Assembly: GCF_009295635.1 (NCBI RefSeq)
Contig: NZ_WHIW01000015.1
Span: 1-64,000 of the forward strand
Reading direction: 5' to 3'
DNA: 64,000 nucleotides
Source: Alkalilimnicola sp. S0819
GTDB lineage: Bacteria; Pseudomonadota; Gammaproteobacteria; Nitrococcales; WHIW01
A program made the position numbers and the translations under genes. The notes under the pieces are model-generated. The model did no database searches, was not told the origin of the DNA, and saw nothing but the letters and a program-made list of their open reading frames with translations. Of the stretch, positions 11,231 through 20,116 are shown piece after piece. Numbering within the stretch: position 1 is the stretch's first letter; each line of letters begins with the position of its first letter.

Positions 11231-12208
11231 ATGTCCCATGCCATCCGCGTACACCAGACCGGCGGCCCAGAGGTACTTAGCTGGGAAGAAGTCAGCGTCG
11301 GCGACCCGGGGCCGGGCGAGGCGCGTATCCGCCACACCGCCGTGGGCCTGAACTTCATCGATGTGTACTTCCGCACCGGGCTCTACCCCCACGCGCTGCC
11401 CTTCACCCCGGGCCTCGAGGGCGCGGGCGTGGTGGAGGCCGTGGGCGAGGGTGTCACCGAAGTCAGCCCCGGCGACCGGGTAGCCTATGCCGGCGGCGCG
11501 CTGGGCGCCTATGCGCAAAGCCGCCTGATCGAAGCCGACCGGCTGCTGCGCCTGCCCGCGGGCATCAGCGACGAGACCGGCGCGGCCATGATGCTCAAGG
11601 GCATGACCGCCCAGTACCTGCTGCGGCGCAGCTACCGGGTGCAGCCGGGCGATACCCTCCTGGTTCATGCCGCCTCCGGCGGGGTGGGCAGCCTGCTCTG
11701 CCAATGGGGCAAGCACCTGGGTGCCACGGTCATCGGCACGGTGGGCAGCGAGGAGAAGGGCGAACGGGCCCGCCGACTGGGCGCGACGCACACCATCGAT
11801 TACAGCCGTGAAGACTTCGTCGAGCGGGTACGCGAACTCACCGGCGGTGCGGGTGTGCACGCGGTCTACGATTCCGTGGGCCAGGCCACCTTCCTGAAAT
11901 CCCTGGACTGCCTGCGCCCCCTGGGCACGCTGGTGAGCTTCGGTCAGAGCTCCGGCCCGGTGGCGCCGTTGGACCTGGGGCTGTTGGTGCAGAAGGGCTC
12001 GCTGTTCCTCACCCGGCCGACCCTGTTCCACTACACCGCCAGCCGGGAAGACCTGCTGCACACCGCCCGGGAGTTGTTCCAGGTGGTGGAGCAGGGCGCC
12101 GTGCACATCGAGATCGGCCAGCGCTTTCCCTTGCAGGAGGCCGCCGAGGCCCACAGGGCGCTGGAAGGCCGGCGAACCACCGGCTCCACTGTGCTGACGG
12201 TGGGCTGA
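11231..12208 (+). CDS. qor: NADPH:quinone oxidoreductase, zinc-independent MDR family
   Basis: This 325-residue medium-chain dehydrogenase/reductase is of the quinone oxidoreductase type. It starts at an ATG with CAAGGAGG eight bases upstream. The N-terminal GroES-like domain contains GLNFIDVYFRTGLYP. The Rossmann domain shows AASGGVGSLLCQWGKHLG near residue 150, followed by TVGSEEKGERARRLGA. The zinc-binding cysteines of alcohol dehydrogenases are absent, as expected. Length is the family norm. It reduces quinones or other electrophiles with NADPH; the physiological substrate is unclear. It lies between hemH and a YqaA-type membrane protein. Confidence 0.93.
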   Translation: MSHAIRVHQTGGPEVLSWEEVSVGDPGPGEARIRHTAVGLNFIDVYFRTGLYPHALPFTPGLEGAGVVEAVGEGVTEVSPGDRVAYAGGALGAYAQSRLIEADRLLRLPAGISDETGAAMMLKGMTAQYLLRRSYRVQPGDTLLVHAASGGVGSLLCQWGKHLGATVIGTVGSEEKGERARRLGATHTIDYSREDFVERVRELTGGAGVHAVYDSVGQATFLKSLDCLRPLGTLVSFGQSSGPVAPLDLGLLVQKGSLFLTRPTLFHYTASREDLLHTARELFQVVEQGAVHIEIGQRFPLQEAAEAHRALEGRRTTGSTVLTVG

Positions 12209-12214
12209 GCCACC

Positions 12215-12634
12215 TTGGCGCTGCTGACCCTCTTCACGGTGGCCTTTCTCGCGGCCACCTTGCTACCGCTCTACTCGGAGTTCATGCTCGCGGGCTTGAT
12301 CCTGCAGGGCTACGAGCCCTTGGCGGTGTGGGCCACGGCGACGGCCGGCAACACCCTGGGCTCGGCGGTGAACTGGGCACTGGGCCGCTACCTGCTGCAT
12401 TACCAGGACCGGCGCTGGTTCCCGGTAAAGCAGAAGAGCCTCGCGAAGAGCCAGGCCTGGTTCCAGCGCTGGGGGGTGTGGTCGCTGCTGCTCGCCTGGC
12501 TGCCGGTGGGCGGCGACCCCCTCACCCTGGTCGCCGGCGTAATGCGCGTGAACTTCTGGCTGTTCCTGCTGCTGGTGGCCGCGGGCAAAGCCGCGCGATA
12601 CGCCTTCGTGATCTATGCGGCCGGGTTCCTGTAG
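12215..12634 (+). CDS. yqaA: YqaA family inner-membrane protein (VTT/DedA-related)
   Basis: This 139-residue membrane protein has the layout of YqaA, a short relative of the DedA/VTT family. It has a first hydrophobic hairpin (LPLYSEFMLAGLIL), a conserved AGNTLGSAVNWALGRYL, then SQAWFQRWGVWSLLLAWLP and GDPLTLVAGVMRV, ending in a final membrane segment. The start is TTG, 6 bp after the qor stop. DedA-family proteins are implicated in lipid transport and membrane homeostasis; YqaA itself is poorly characterised. Its TAG stop lies inside a dispersed repeat that also supplies the stop of the convergent hemY. Confidence 0.88.
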   Translation: MALLTLFTVAFLAATLLPLYSEFMLAGLILQGYEPLAVWATATAGNTLGSAVNWALGRYLLHYQDRRWFPVKQKSLAKSQAWFQRWGVWSLLLAWLPVGGDPLTLVAGVMRVNFWLFLLLVAAGKAARYAFVIYAAGFL

Positions 12635-12656
12635 GCGCGGCTCATGGCCGCGCCTG
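12631..12656. repeat. Dispersed repeat, copy 2, between convergent yqaA and hemY
   Basis: The sequence GTAGGCGCGGCTCATGGCCGCGCC carries the TAG stop of yqaA on the plus strand and the TGA stop of hemY on the minus strand. Only seven bases separate the two coding ends. Confidence 0.65.
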
Positions 12657-13889
12657 GGGGAGGCTCGGGGCCGTGTCGCCGGCCAACTCATCCAGCTCCG
12701 CGGGGCGCACACCGCCGGTGGCCAGGCTCAGGGCCCGGTAGTACGCTTCACGGGCCCGCTCCGGCTCACCCATGGCCTCGCGCAGCTCCCCGAGCAGACG
12801 CAGGGTGGCCGCGGTGGGACGCCGTGAGGCAGCGGCTTCCAGATAATCCCGCGCCCGGCCCCAGAGCTTGCTCCGCAGCGCCAGCCGACCCGCCGCCTCC
12901 AGCAAGCCGACATCCTCGCTGCGCTCCTTGAGCCACTTTTCCACCTGCGCATAGGCCGGCTCCACCGCCTCACCATTCAGCTCCCCGTACTCGGCGAGCA
13001 GGCGCTCATCCCAATCCCGCACCAGCTTCGCCCGCAACAGGCGTTCCGCTTCCACGTCCCGCTGCTGCATGCGCAGCCCGTGGGTGTAAGCCAGCCAGGC
13101 CTCGGGCACTTCCCGCAAGCCCCGGCTCGCCCCAGCCCAGCTACGGTCCAGGCTCTTCGCCCCCTCGGAGGTGGCCGCGCGCAATCGCCTACGCAGGATG
13201 TCCAGCTCCAGCGCGTCCAACCGGGGCCGTTCCAGCACCCGGCGCTTGCGCAATTCGGGCAGCAGCTGCTCGACGCGCCGCCAGTCATCGAGCTTCTCGC
13301 AGGCACGCAGCAGCAGCTCCAGCACCCGGCTGTTGTGAGGGGCACGCTCCTGCAGGTAACTCAAGCTCGCCAGGGCCTGCTCCCACTGCCGCGCTTCGAT
13401 CTGCAGCTGTGCCTGCAACAGCCCCACCGCCGTGCGCGCCCGGCGACTGGTGCGATCGGCCTGGGCCAGGTACTTGTCACGGTCGGCATAGGAGCCGCGG
13501 CGCTGGGCGGCCACCGCCGCGGCCAGATAATGCAGCAGGGGCGCATCGCTGCGGGCCACATCGCGCAGCAGCAGCTTCTCGGCATCCTCCGCGCCGCCTT
13601 CGGCCAGGCGAATCATGCCGCGGATCAGCTCACCGCGGGCACGCTCGCGGCGCCGCTCACCCCACCAGCCGCGCACCTGCGAGGGCGCGCCCCACAGCCC
13701 GCGCAGCAGGTGCCAGGCCAGCCACAGCAGCCAGACGCCAAGCAGGGTGGCGAGCACGAAGACGAACAGGCTCATCTCCAGGTTCCAGCCGCCGGCCTGG
13801 ATGAACACATAGCCCCCTTGCTCGCGGAACCACAGGGCAGCGACAACGCTGAGGAGCAGAGCAAGCAGGACGAGAATCAGCTTTTTCAT
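12642..13889 (-). CDS. hemY: HemY-type TPR membrane protein
   Basis: This 415-residue HomoY-type (HemY N-terminal family) protein, encoded last in the hemCDXY operon, has two N-terminal membrane segments (residues ~3-22 and ~40-62). A long helical TPR-like region follows, including RGMIRLAEGGAEDAEKLLLRD and several YLQERAPHNSRVL-type repeats. Despite the name it is not the protoporphyrinogen oxidase called HemY in Gram-positives. In gammaproteobacteria its role in heme metabolism is still unclear. It starts 9 bp after hemX, is minus-strand, and its stop sits inside a dispersed repeat. Confidence 0.93.
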   Translation of the reverse strand: MKKLILVLLALLLSVVAALWFREQGGYVFIQAGGWNLEMSLFVFVLATLLGVWLLWLAWHLLRGLWGAPSQVRGWWGERRRERARGELIRGMIRLAEGGAEDAEKLLLRDVARSDAPLLHYLAAAVAAQRRGSYADRDKYLAQADRTSRRARTAVGLLQAQLQIEARQWEQALASLSYLQERAPHNSRVLELLLRACEKLDDWRRVEQLLPELRKRRVLERPRLDALELDILRRRLRAATSEGAKSLDRSWAGASRGLREVPEAWLAYTHGLRMQQRDVEAERLLRAKLVRDWDERLLAEYGELNGEAVEPAYAQVEKWLKERSEDVGLLEAAGRLALRSKLWGRARDYLEAAASRRPTAATLRLLGELREAMGEPERAREAYYRALSLATGGVRPAELDELAGDTAPSLPQARP

Positions 13890-13898
13890 GCGGCCCCC

Positions 13899-15173
13899 TT
13901 AATCCTCGAAGAGTTTCAGGGGCTCGAGCAGCGGCGCAATATCCGGCAGCTCCGGCGCCAGCTCCCGCCCAGCCAGCTCGGTGAGCGACTCCCGCGCCCG
14001 AACCACCCCCGGCGCGTCGGCGTCATACCAGGTGGCGAGCCATTCGGCGGCATCGACCAGCGCATCGCGATACAGCGCGGCATCGTCCCGGTGCAAGGCC
14101 AGGCGCGCCGTCTCCAGCCGCAGGGTGAGGTTCTGTCGCAGGAAGTACCGCTGCTCCGGGGCGACCAGGGGCAGCACGCCATCGTCCCGGCGCACCACCA
14201 CCAGCTCGCCGAGGCTGTCGGTGAAGCGCCCCCAGGCCTCGTCCAGGCGGGCGCGCCAACCCTCGGCGGGCAGGTTCACGGCAGCCTCCCGGGGCTCGGC
14301 GGCGGCGGTTTCCCGCAAGCGCTCGGCGGCCAGGGGCAGCTGGGGCACCTGGTCGATCAGGCCGTTCAGAGCCTGATCGAGGCGGGCACGGTCCTGCTGC
14401 TCCACTTCCAGCAGGCGGTTGACCGCATCGCGCACCGCACGGCGCTGCACCAGCGCCTCGGTGCCCAGTTGTGCCAGCAGCCGGTCAGCGGCCTGCAGCG
14501 CGGCGAGCGCCGTATCCACATCCGCCTGAAAATTGAGCCGATAGACCGCGATCTGGGCGAGATAAGCGGCCTCGGAGCGCATCCACTCATCGCGACTGGT
14601 CTGTGCCAGGCGCCCTACCTGGTCCAGTCGGCGTCGCAGTTCCTGCTGGCCGGCGGCCAGCTCGGTGAGCAAGCGCTCGGCTTCGGCCTGCTTCTGCTCG
14701 GCTTCGACGCGCAGGCTGCCCAGGGCGTTTTCCAGGGCCGCTTCCCGTTGGACCAGCCGCGCTTCCAGGGCATCCAGGCGAGTGTCCGTGACGCTGGTGT
14801 CGGTGGCCGCGCGCAGTTGCTGCCACAGCCAGTAGCCGCCGGCGACCCCGGCCAGCCCCACCAGCAGGCTCAGGATCAAGGCCAGCCAGGCAATACCTGT
14901 ACCGCGCGATGCAGGCGGCTTTGCGGTTGGGGCGGCCTTGCTCGGCGCCTTGGCCGGGGAAGACGGAGCCGGGCCCGGGGGGGCATCTTTGCTCGGCGCG
15001 GTTCGGGTGTCGGCGGGCTTGTCGGCGCCGGCCCGCGCCTCGCTGGCGGCCGGCTTCTGTCCGGCCGCCTTGGCGGTTTTCGCTCGAGTGCCGGCGCCCT
15101 TGGCCTGATCCGCGTTGGGTTTGTCCGCCTTGGAGCCGGGATTCTTGTTCTGTTCGTCGCTCATCTGCGCCAT
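13899..15173 (-). CDS. hemX: HemX, uroporphyrinogen-III C-methyltransferase-like membrane protein
   Basis: This 424-residue HemX-family protein has three parts. Residues 1-~93 are a disordered Ala/Lys/Pro/Asp-rich cytoplasmic stretch. One membrane helix lies at about 94-117 (AWLALILSLLVGLAGVAGGY). A periplasmic domain follows with a heptad-rich coiled coil (~130-190) and a helical C-terminus. HemX is annotated as methyltransferase-like because of fusions in other species, but no SAM-binding motif is seen here, so enzymatic activity is doubtful. The start overlaps the hemD end by 13 bases. The order hemC-hemD-hemX-hemY is the standard gammaproteobacterial operon. Confidence 0.92.
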   Translation of the reverse strand: MAQMSDEQNKNPGSKADKPNADQAKGAGTRAKTAKAAGQKPAASEARAGADKPADTRTAPSKDAPPGPAPSSPAKAPSKAAPTAKPPASRGTGIAWLALILSLLVGLAGVAGGYWLWQQLRAATDTSVTDTRLDALEARLVQREAALENALGSLRVEAEQKQAEAERLLTELAAGQQELRRRLDQVGRLAQTSRDEWMRSEAAYLAQIAVYRLNFQADVDTALAALQAADRLLAQLGTEALVQRRAVRDAVNRLLEVEQQDRARLDQALNGLIDQVPQLPLAAERLRETAAAEPREAAVNLPAEGWRARLDEAWGRFTDSLGELVVVRRDDGVLPLVAPEQRYFLRQNLTLRLETARLALHRDDAALYRDALVDAAEWLATWYDADAPGVVRARESLTELAGRELAPELPDIAPLLEPLKLFED

Positions 15174-15931
15174 GCCTGTGCCAAATGAATGATTGCGTCC
15201 AGTACCTGGGCGTCGTCCGTGCCCTCGCTGACCCGTATCGGCCCGCGCAGCCCCCGCTTCCGGGCCGCCTCGGCAAGGCGCGGGCTCAGCACCACCAGGG
15301 CCAGCGCTTGAAGTGGCGCCTCACCCAGCAAGTCCAGCAGATGATCCAGCGCCGCGCCACTGCTCAGGGTCATCACCCGGATACGCCTCGCGGCCAGCGC
15401 GGCGCGTACCGGGGCCGGATCCACTCGGGGCGGCATCCGCGTGTAAACGTCGGCGATATCCAGCCGCTCACCGCGAGTCGCCAGGCCTTCGGGCAGTATG
15501 CGCCGCCCGCCTTCACCACGAAACAGCAGCAGCCGCTGAGCCCGCAGATCGGCCAGGGCGGGCTCGGCAAGCAGGCCGGCGCCGCTGGCCTCCCCCTTCG
15601 GGACCAGGTCCACCGCCACCCCGGCGGCCTCCAGGGCACGGGCGGTACCCGGCCCCACGGCGGCGACCCGGGTGTGTTCCGCGCGCTGAATCCCCCGCTC
15701 CGCCAGGGCGCGCAAGCCATGCTCCACCGCGTTCGGGCTGGTGAAGAACCACCAGTCGGCCTGGGCGGCGGCCCGCAGTGCCGCCTCCAGTTCAGATGTG
15801 GCCGGTGTGGGCGCGATCTCAATGCCGGGCAGGGCCCAGACTTCGCCGCCGGCACCGGCCACCAGTTCACACAGGGGGCCGGCCTGGGCCGCGGGCCGGG
15901 TTACCAGCACCCCCACACCGGCGAGGCTCAC
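15161..15931 (-). CDS. hemD: Uroporphyrinogen-III synthase
   Basis: This 256-residue HemD cyclises hydroxymethylbilane with inversion of ring D to give uroporphyrinogen III, the branch point to heme, siroheme and cobalamin. Sequence is weakly conserved in this family, but the expected features are present: [16 protein letters not shown] at the N-terminus, [14 protein letters not shown] near residue 67, [15 protein letters not shown] near 90, and [15 protein letters not shown] near 185. Its start overlaps the hemC stop by four bases and its end overlaps hemX, so the operon is translationally coupled throughout. Confidence 0.94.
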   Translation of the reverse strand: MSLAGVGVLVTRPAAQAGPLCELVAGAGGEVWALPGIEIAPTPATSELEAALRAAAQADWWFFTSPNAVEHGLRALAERGIQRAEHTRVAAVGPGTARALEAAGVAVDLVPKGEASGAGLLAEPALADLRAQRLLLFRGEGGRRILPEGLATRGERLDIADVYTRMPPRVDPAPVRAALAARRIRVMTLSSGAALDHLLDLLGEAPLQALALVVLSPRLAEAARKRGLRGPIRVSEGTDDAQVLDAIIHLAQAWRR

Positions 15932-16872
15932 CGGTGCATGGCCTCGGCGTCGAACAGATCATCGAGGATGGCACGGGCACCGCGCGCGAGCAGATCATCC
16001 GCCAGGGCACGGCCCAGTTGCTCGGCCTCGCTCGCCGGGCCGCGAATCTCGCCGCGCACGATTTCCTCCCCGCCGGGGCGGCCCACCAGGCCGCGCAGCC
16101 AGAGTTGATCGCCTTCCAGCAGGGCGTAGGAGCCGATGGGCACCTGGCAGGAGCCCTGCAGGCGGCCGTTCATGGCGCGCTCGGCGCGCAGGCGGGCGTG
16201 GGTGGCCGGGTCGTCCAGGGGCGCGATCAGCGCGTTTACCCGCGCGTCGTCGGTGCGACACTCGATACCCAACGCCCCCTGGCCCACCGCCGGCAGGCTT
16301 TCCTCCGGGGGCATTACATAGCGGATCCGCGACTGCAGCTCCAGGCGCTTGAGGCCGGCGGCGGCGAGGATGATGGCGGCGTATTCCCCCGCATCCAGCT
16401 TCGCCAGGCGGGTGTTGACGTTGCCCCGCAGCAGGCGAATCTGCAGATCCGGGCGCCTGGCCTTGACCTGGCACTGGCGGCGCAGACTGGCGGTGCCCAG
16501 CACCGCCCCGTGGGGCAGTTCATCGAAATGTTCATAGTCGTTGGAAACGAAGGCGTCGCAGGGGTCTTCGCGTGCCATGATCACCGGCAGGTGCAGGCCT
16601 TCGGGAAAGGTCACCGGCACGTCCTTCATGGAATGCACGGCGATGTCGGCGCGGCCGTCCATCAGGCCGTTCTCCAGCTCCTTGACGAACAGGGCCTTGC
16701 CGCCGATCTTCGCCAGCGGCGCATCCAGCACCCGGTCACCCTTGGTGCTCATGCCCACCAGTTCCACCCGCAACCCCGGGTGATGGCGGCGCAGCTCGGC
16801 GGCGACATGCTCGGCCTGCCAGACGGCGAGCGGGCTCTTGCGGGTGGCTATGCGGATCAGATCGTCGGCCAT
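15928..16872 (-). CDS. hemC: Hydroxymethylbilane synthase (porphobilinogen deaminase)
   Basis: This 314-residue HemC polymerises four porphobilinogen units to hydroxymethylbilane. The ATG giving [16 protein letters not shown] was chosen because homologues start there; the frame runs 12 codons further upstream without support. Conserved parts include [47 protein letters not shown] and the cofactor site [10 protein letters not shown], where Cys242 should carry the dipyrromethane cofactor. It is the first gene of hemCDXY. In Pseudomonas algR lies directly upstream; here algR is about 16.5 kb away. Confidence 0.97.
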   Translation of the reverse strand: MADDLIRIATRKSPLAVWQAEHVAAELRRHHPGLRVELVGMSTKGDRVLDAPLAKIGGKALFVKELENGLMDGRADIAVHSMKDVPVTFPEGLHLPVIMAREDPCDAFVSNDYEHFDELPHGAVLGTASLRRQCQVKARRPDLQIRLLRGNVNTRLAKLDAGEYAAIILAAAGLKRLELQSRIRYVMPPEESLPAVGQGALGIECRTDDARVNALIAPLDDPATHARLRAERAMNGRLQGSCQVPIGSYALLEGDQLWLRGLVGRPGGEEIVRGEIRGPASEAEQLGRALADDLLARGARAILDDLFDAEAMHR

Positions 16873-17007
16873 GGGCTCCCTACCGGTGCGTGTACAAGCC
16901 CTAAGCATGCCATGGCGGCGCGGGGAATTCAGTCAGACACGGCCGACAGACGCGTAGTGGGCGGCTGCTTTCTCGGCCGAGACCCGGGGGGCATTGGTCC
17001 GTGCCCC

Positions 17008-17553
17008 CTAGAAGCTGGAACCGGGCTGCTGCAGGAAGGCCAGCTCCTCCGCCGTGGACTCCCGCCCCAGGATGGCGTTGCGGTGTGGGTAGCGGCCGAA
17101 GCGGTCGATGATCGCCTTGTGCTGCAGCTCGAAGTCGTAGTTGTACTCCAGGCCGGGTTCACGATAAAGACGCTCGGCCCACACGTGCATGGCCGCCGAT
17201 TCGCTGTGCATGAAAGGCATGTAGAGAAAGGCACGCTGATCGGTGCTCAGCGCCTCCTGGACATTCCCCAGCACCGCCTCCTGGGCCAGCGCCAGGGCCA
17301 TGGGGTCCTGGGCGAAGGCGGCCGGGGTGTCGCGGTGGATATTGCGGGAGAACTGGTCCAACACCAGGATCTCGGCAAGCCGCCCCGTGGGCGTGGTACG
17401 CCAATCATGAAGCTCGCCCGCGGCGGCACGTCGGAGCAGCGCGCCGAAACGCCGGGCGATCTCGGCATCCAGGGCCTCGTCCTTGGCCCACCATTGGGCG
17501 GGGTCGAGCTCCTCGAACCAGAATCGCAGCACCTGATCGGGCTGATGCGGCAT
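17008..17553 (-). CDS. DUF924 family protein
   Basis: This 181-residue cytoplasmic protein belongs to the DUF924 family, an all-helical, TPR-like fold of unknown function. Typical motifs are VLRFWFEELDPAQWWAKD at the N-terminus, LVLDQFSRNIHRDTPAAF near residue 65, and LYMPFMHSE near 113, followed by HKAIIDRFGRYPHRNAILGR. The start is the ATG preceded by GGAGGAGCC on the minus strand. It is likely monocistronic and is the first gene outside the hem operon. Confidence 0.9.
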   Translation of the reverse strand: MPHQPDQVLRFWFEELDPAQWWAKDEALDAEIARRFGALLRRAAAGELHDWRTTPTGRLAEILVLDQFSRNIHRDTPAAFAQDPMALALAQEAVLGNVQEALSTDQRAFLYMPFMHSESAAMHVWAERLYREPGLEYNYDFELQHKAIIDRFGRYPHRNAILGRESTAEELAFLQQPGSSF

Positions 17554-17581
17554 GGTGGCTCCTCCGGTTAGCCGAGATCCG

Positions 17582-17806
17582 GGCACAAGCCCTTGGGGAG
17601 ACACTGATCACCTCGAAACTGACATCCGCACGACCGCCAACCACGAAGGTAGCCTGGACCTCAAGCTGTCCACGGCTGTCGATGATCTGATCGTGCTCGC
17701 GGATCCAGGGATAGCGCGAAACCAACACCAGTGATCGTTTTTCGCCTATCCATTGCGACCATTCGTCCTTGTTGCGAAAGTCCGTCGTGTAATCAAAAAG
17801 TGCCAC
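17582..17806 (-). pseudogene. Possible gene remnant in a lower-GC gap
   Basis: Positions 17554-17918 are otherwise gene-free. The minus-strand frame here reads as plausible protein for about 72 residues (beginning VALFDYTTDFRNKDEWSQWI, then LVLVSRYPWIREHDQI). It has noticeably lower GC than its surroundings, then runs on into an out-of-frame reading of the DUF924 gene. A stop lies just upstream of the GTG and no ribosome site is seen. I read it as a fragment of a decayed gene of unknown family. A short real gene or chance are alternatives. Confidence 0.3.
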
Positions 17807-17918
17807 CTGGTAATTTCAGCGTCAACTCGGCGGTCTCCACGAAAATGTCGCAGGCTAAACGTTGTCCGCTGGGCCCGACTGCCGGGTCCCGGTCACGATG
17901 GCCATAGGCGCTTCGCCA

Positions 17919-18371
17919 TCAAGCGGCCAGCGCCGAGGTCAGATCGGCGACGTAGCCCAGCCACATCAGCACCAGGAGTAGAAAGCCGCCGCCGAAGGCG
18001 ATGAAACGGTGCAGCACTCGGTTGTAGCTGCAGTGGATGAGGCTGTGGGCGATGCGCGAGAGCACGAACAGCCAGGCGCCGGTGACCAGCCAGGCGGGCA
18101 CATGCCCCAGGGCCACGGCCAGGCTTGCCAGCGCATAGAACAGCACGGGCACTTCGAACAGGTTACGGAAATTGTCCGCCGCGCGGGTGTCTTCCATGTG
18201 CGCGGCCATCTGCCCGGAGGTCGCCAGCTTCTGCGGGTGCAGCCGCTTGGCGCGCGCCTCCCGCGCCCGGCTCCAGAGCATGCGCAAGGCCACGGCGAAG
18301 GTGAGCAGCACCAACACCAGGCAGGTGCTGAGCAGTTGCGCCACATTGGCGACGAGCAGAGCGTTGTCCAT
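17919..18371 (-). CDS. MAPEG family membrane protein
   Basis: This 150-residue four-helix membrane protein is of the MAPEG type (microsomal glutathione transferase/FLAP-like). Helices lie at about 8-30, 72-90, 95-110 and 120-145. The family-typical segments are ADNFRNLFEVPVLFYALASL after the first loop and RIAHSLIHCSYNRVLHRF before the last helix. Bacterial MAPEG proteins may have glutathione-dependent transferase or peroxidase activity, but this one is unassigned. It stands alone between the gene-poor gap and the symporter gene. Confidence 0.87.
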   Translation of the reverse strand: MDNALLVANVAQLLSTCLVLVLLTFAVALRMLWSRAREARAKRLHPQKLATSGQMAAHMEDTRAADNFRNLFEVPVLFYALASLAVALGHVPAWLVTGAWLFVLSRIAHSLIHCSYNRVLHRFIAFGGGFLLLVLMWLGYVADLTSALAA

Positions 18372-18517
18372 CTTGCTGTTCCTTGTTGGCGGATCAGGCC
18401 GGCGACAAGTATAGCGGCAAACCCACCGCCTCCTCGGGACGCAAACCCCGGCGCGTAATCCGTTTCACCATCAGCTCTCGACCCTGGACGTTTCGGGAGA
18501 CGCTGACCAATACCCCT

Positions 18518-18552
18518 GGAGCCTTCGCGGCAGCCCGTGCCGCGAAGGCTCC
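18518..18552. repeat. Perfect 15-bp stem hairpin 3' of symporter gene
   Basis: GGAGCCTTCGCGGCA and its exact reverse complement flank a five-base loop, eight bases beyond the symporter stop. There is no T-run on either strand, so it may be a processing or transcript-end structure and not a classic intrinsic terminator. Confidence 0.55.
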
Positions 18553-18559
18553 TGAGACA

Positions 18560-19942
18560 TCACACCTGGCTCGACACCTGTCGGGGCGCGAGCAGCGCCA
18601 CCAGTACCGCCACCAGCGTCGAGGCAATCAAGGCCCCGGCGAAGGGCGCCAGCGTGGGAATGCCGCCCGGGAAACTCGCCGCCTGCAGACCAGCCCACAG
18701 GCTGCCGCCGGCGACCCAGCCCGGCAGCACCGCGCCCAGCAAGCCGGCCAAGCCCCCGGCCACGGCGGCCGCCGGACGCATGCGCCGCCAAAGCCCCATC
18801 AGCACCGGCACCACGGCGGTGGCGCAGAGCAGGTCCGCGATCAGGAACAGGCGCAGCACCGAGATACCCTGCAGGGCAATGAGCACCACCGGGATCATCA
18901 CCAGCAGGGTGATCCAGCGCGCCCCGCCCACGGTCAATCCGCGCGCTTCGGTCACGGCCAGGGAGGCGATGGCGTTCTGCAGGGTATCCACCGAAGAGGC
19001 CACCAGGGTCACCGCCAGCACCAGCACCGCCACCACCAACCAGGGCGCGGCACCGCCCAGGGCGGCGAAGAAGGGCAGCGGCGGCTGCCCGAGTTTCAGC
19101 CCGGCCATGGCCGCCAGCATGCCGATGCCCCCCACGGCCGCCACCGCCAGCACCGTGGTGACACCGCCCAGGACCGCGCCGCGCCCCAGCGCCCCGCCAT
19201 CCCGCGCCGCCCACAGGCGCTGCCAGTAACCCTGGTGAAACAGGTTCGCGGCGGTCACGGCGATCACCAGGGTGAAGGCCACGGCCAGCGCATCGCCCAC
19301 CGGGGCCGACGGCATGACCGGCGCCGCGGGCAAATCCTTAAGCAATTGCAGGCTCGCCATCCCCACCAGCGCCAGCAACACGATCAGCAGCAGCCCCTGC
19401 CAGCGGTCCGTCACCAGGCTCGCCCGCAGGCCGCCCCAGGCGGTGTAGACCAGCGTGGTAAACGCCACCGCCAGCACCGCCGCGGCGGCGGGCAGATCCG
19501 AGAGCAGGGTGACGATCGCCCCCACGGCGGTGAGTTCGGCGGCGAGAAAGCACAACATGTACAGCGCCGAGATGAGCGCCACCCAGCGCCGCACGCCGCC
19601 GCCATAGCAGGCCTCGGCGAACTCGCCGATGCTGCGCCCCCGGGGCAGGTGGCGGCGGATCGCCGGCCCGCAGGCGGCGAAGACGATGAAGGGCAGGGCC
19701 GCGCCCAGGGCGTAGCCACCCAGCGCCACCGGGCCGACGAAGGCCGCGATTTCGGGTGGCGCGAACAGTATCCAGGCCCCCATGCCGGAGGCGAGGAACG
19801 ACAAGCCCAGCGCGGAAGCCCCCTGGGAATCCCGGGCCAGCAGGTAATCATCCAGGCCGGCGGCCGGGCGTCGGGCGCGCAGGCCGATCCAGCCGAACAG
19901 CAGCAGGGCAGCGGCCAGGGCAATCAGGGGCGGGTACAGCAC
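18560..19942 (-). CDS. Sodium:solute symporter family protein
   Basis: This 460-residue inner-membrane transporter is of the SSS family with about 13 hydrophobic segments. The N-terminal GLDDYLLARDSQGASALGLS followed by SFLASGMGAWILFAPPE matches the core entry helices of this family, and ALISALYMLCFLAAELTAVG and LVYTAWGGLRASLVTDRWQG are the usual mid-protein motifs. The solute is not identifiable (families cover proline, pantothenate, acetate, sugars and others). It is divergent from a histidine kinase/FixJ-type regulator pair only 174 bp away, which may control it. Confidence 0.88.
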   Translation of the reverse strand: MLYPPLIALAAALLLFGWIGLRARRPAAGLDDYLLARDSQGASALGLSFLASGMGAWILFAPPEIAAFVGPVALGGYALGAALPFIVFAACGPAIRRHLPRGRSIGEFAEACYGGGVRRWVALISALYMLCFLAAELTAVGAIVTLLSDLPAAAAVLAVAFTTLVYTAWGGLRASLVTDRWQGLLLIVLLALVGMASLQLLKDLPAAPVMPSAPVGDALAVAFTLVIAVTAANLFHQGYWQRLWAARDGGALGRGAVLGGVTTVLAVAAVGGIGMLAAMAGLKLGQPPLPFFAALGGAAPWLVVAVLVLAVTLVASSVDTLQNAIASLAVTEARGLTVGGARWITLLVMIPVVLIALQGISVLRLFLIADLLCATAVVPVLMGLWRRMRPAAAVAGGLAGLLGAVLPGWVAGGSLWAGLQAASFPGGIPTLAPFAGALIASTLVAVLVALLAPRQVSSQV

Positions 19943-20116
19943 GTCCAGTCCTCGGTCTGCTTCAGAGTGGACCGGAGCGTACTACGTCCGCGCGCCAAGG
20001 GCAGCAGGGGGGGGGCGGGTCGAGTGCCGGCGTGTGGACTTCGGCTTTTACGTATACGGCGATCATGGCGGTATGCAGTAAGCTTGGCAGGACAGGAAGC
20101 CGGGAGGCGCAAGACG

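Noticed and set aside
14959-15173. HemX N-terminal Ala/Lys/Pro stretch as a histone-like DNA-binding domain
   Set aside because: It precedes a membrane helix in a HemX protein, where disordered charged N-termini are normal. It lacks an AT-hook core, unlike the hydrolase tail at 313-500.
18383-20116. Upstream extension of the histidine-kinase reading frame
   Set aside because: The 577 extra codons are Arg/His/Gln-rich antisense of the symporter gene. A GTG with a good Shine-Dalgarno at 20117 gives a normal kinase start.
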